NCBI GenBank assembly: GCA_018716365.1
Contig: DVKA01000141.1
Span: forward strand, 1-7,428
DNA from: Candidatus Caccocola faecipullorum
GTDB lineage: Bacteria > Synergistota > Synergistia > Synergistales > Synergistaceae
DNA: 7,428 nt
Direction: 5' to 3'
Positions 6,826 to 7,428 of this stretch are shown piece by piece (the first letter of the stretch is position 1; each line of letters begins with the position of its first letter). The notes under the pieces were generated by a model. The model saw only the letters and a program-made list of their open reading frames with translations, had not been told where the DNA came from and did no database searches. The position numbers and the translations under genes are program-made.

Positions 6826-7428
6826 AGGTAGCGGAACCGACGGTAGAAAGGCTTATACAATATTACCGTCTGCTTATAATGATGAAGGAAGAGGGCCGCA
6901 AGGTCGTCTCTTCGCTCCAGATGGGTGAGATGCTCGGCATAAAGGCGAGCCAGGTCAGAAAAGACCTCTCGTACTTCGGCGAGATAGGCAAGCGCGGCGT
7001 CGGATATCACGTCAACCGCCTCTGCGCTCATATAGAAAACATACTGGCGTCGCCGCGCGTCTGGCACGTGGCGCTTGCCGGAGTCGGAAACCTCGGCACC
7101 GCGCTCATGGGCCACGCCGCCTTCCAGAGCTACAAGTTCAGCGTCGAGGCGCTCTTCGACGTAGATCCGGAGAAGGTCGGCAAAAAGCTGATGGGCGTCG
7201 ACTGCTTCCACGTCGACGACATCGCGAAGGTGATGGAGGAGCGCAATATCGAGGTGCTGATCCTCGCCGTACCTGCGGCTGCGGCGCAGTCCTGCGTCGA
7301 CAAGGCCGCCGCGTCGCCGACGCTCAAGGGCATCCTCGCCTTCACTCCGGCTACCGTCGTCGTGCCGGACAGGATACTTTTCTATCGCGTGGACATATTC
7401 GTAGAGCTCGAAAAGCTGCTGTTCTTCC
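6822..7428 (+). CDS. rex: Redox-sensing transcriptional repressor Rex, 3' end cut by the window
   Basis: Rex is a homodimeric repressor that leaves DNA when NADH rises relative to NAD+, so it de-represses fermentation and NADH-oxidising pathways. The frame is open to the right edge: 202 residues are visible of a family near 210-215, so only the last few are missing. Seen: an N-terminal winged helix (about 5-65) with the hallmark SQVRKDLSYFG (43-53) and GKRGVGY (56-62); a Rossmann NAD(H) domain starting at AGVGNLG (86-92) with FDVDPEKVG (112-120) after the second strand; VPAAAAQ (150-156); and the C-terminal helix with Asp191, which in relatives swaps between subunits. ATG 6822 gives the expected family N-terminus. 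I see no promoter of its own in the 79-nt gap from the S4 gene, so co-transcription is likely. I see no convincing Rex operator near it. Confidence 0.97.
   Translation, partial: MKVAEPTVERLIQYYRLLIMMKEEGRKVVSSLQMGEMLGIKASQVRKDLSYFGEIGKRGVGYHVNRLCAHIENILASPRVWHVALAGVGNLGTALMGHAAFQSYKFSVEALFDVDPEKVGKKLMGVDCFHVDDIAKVMEERNIEVLILAVPAAAAQSCVDKAAASPTLKGILAFTPATVVVPDRILFYRVDIFVELEKLLFF

Overview
The window is an ordinary bacterial chromosomal segment of roughly 60% G+C (by eye), with every gene on the + strand and only short intergenic gaps. The gene set is a membrane pyrophosphatase with Na+-type residues, a dnaG-rpoD pair, a small S4-domain protein and the NADH-sensing repressor Rex. It suggests an anaerobic, fermentative bacterium. 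The style fits a Synergistota-like genome (Cloacibacillus/Synergistes type), but that assignment is an impression from protein sequence and codon style, not a demonstrated match.

Layout. Positions 1-419 hold the C-terminal part of an AI-2E-family (PF01594) membrane protein. It overlaps by 4 bp (ATGA) a MobB-like P-loop protein (416-1054). A 155-bp gap carries a near-consensus sigma-70 promoter and a leader hairpin, then a 652-residue membrane-integral pyrophosphatase (1210-3168) that ends at a strong hairpin terminator (about 3204-3248). Next is the macromolecular-synthesis pair dnaG (3269-5029) and rpoD (5026-6360), joined by another ATGA overlap and closed by a clean intrinsic terminator (6368-6400). 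The last transcription unit has its own probable promoter. It contains an RqcP/Hsp15-like S4 RNA-binding protein (TTG start at 6470) and rex (from 6822), which runs off the right edge about 10 residues short of its expected end.

How the genes work together. DnaG makes the RNA primers for replication and RpoD is the housekeeping sigma factor, so the central pair links replication initiation with transcription. The pyrophosphatase can recover energy from PPi released by biosynthesis as an ion gradient; its diagnostic residues point to K+-dependent Na+ pumping. Rex senses NADH/NAD+ and usually controls fermentative and redox genes. The S4 protein probably serves stalled-ribosome rescue or another ribosomal role.

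I found no mobile element, CRISPR array, tRNA, rRNA or clear new system. The points worth a second look are fine-scale: cation-specificity residues in the pyrophosphatase, hairpins lying at the predicted 5' ends of two mRNAs, an 18-codon ORF that overlaps the rex start, the extended C-terminus of the MobB-like protein, and the rqcP-rex adjacency. No gene-free stretch exceeds 300 bases.
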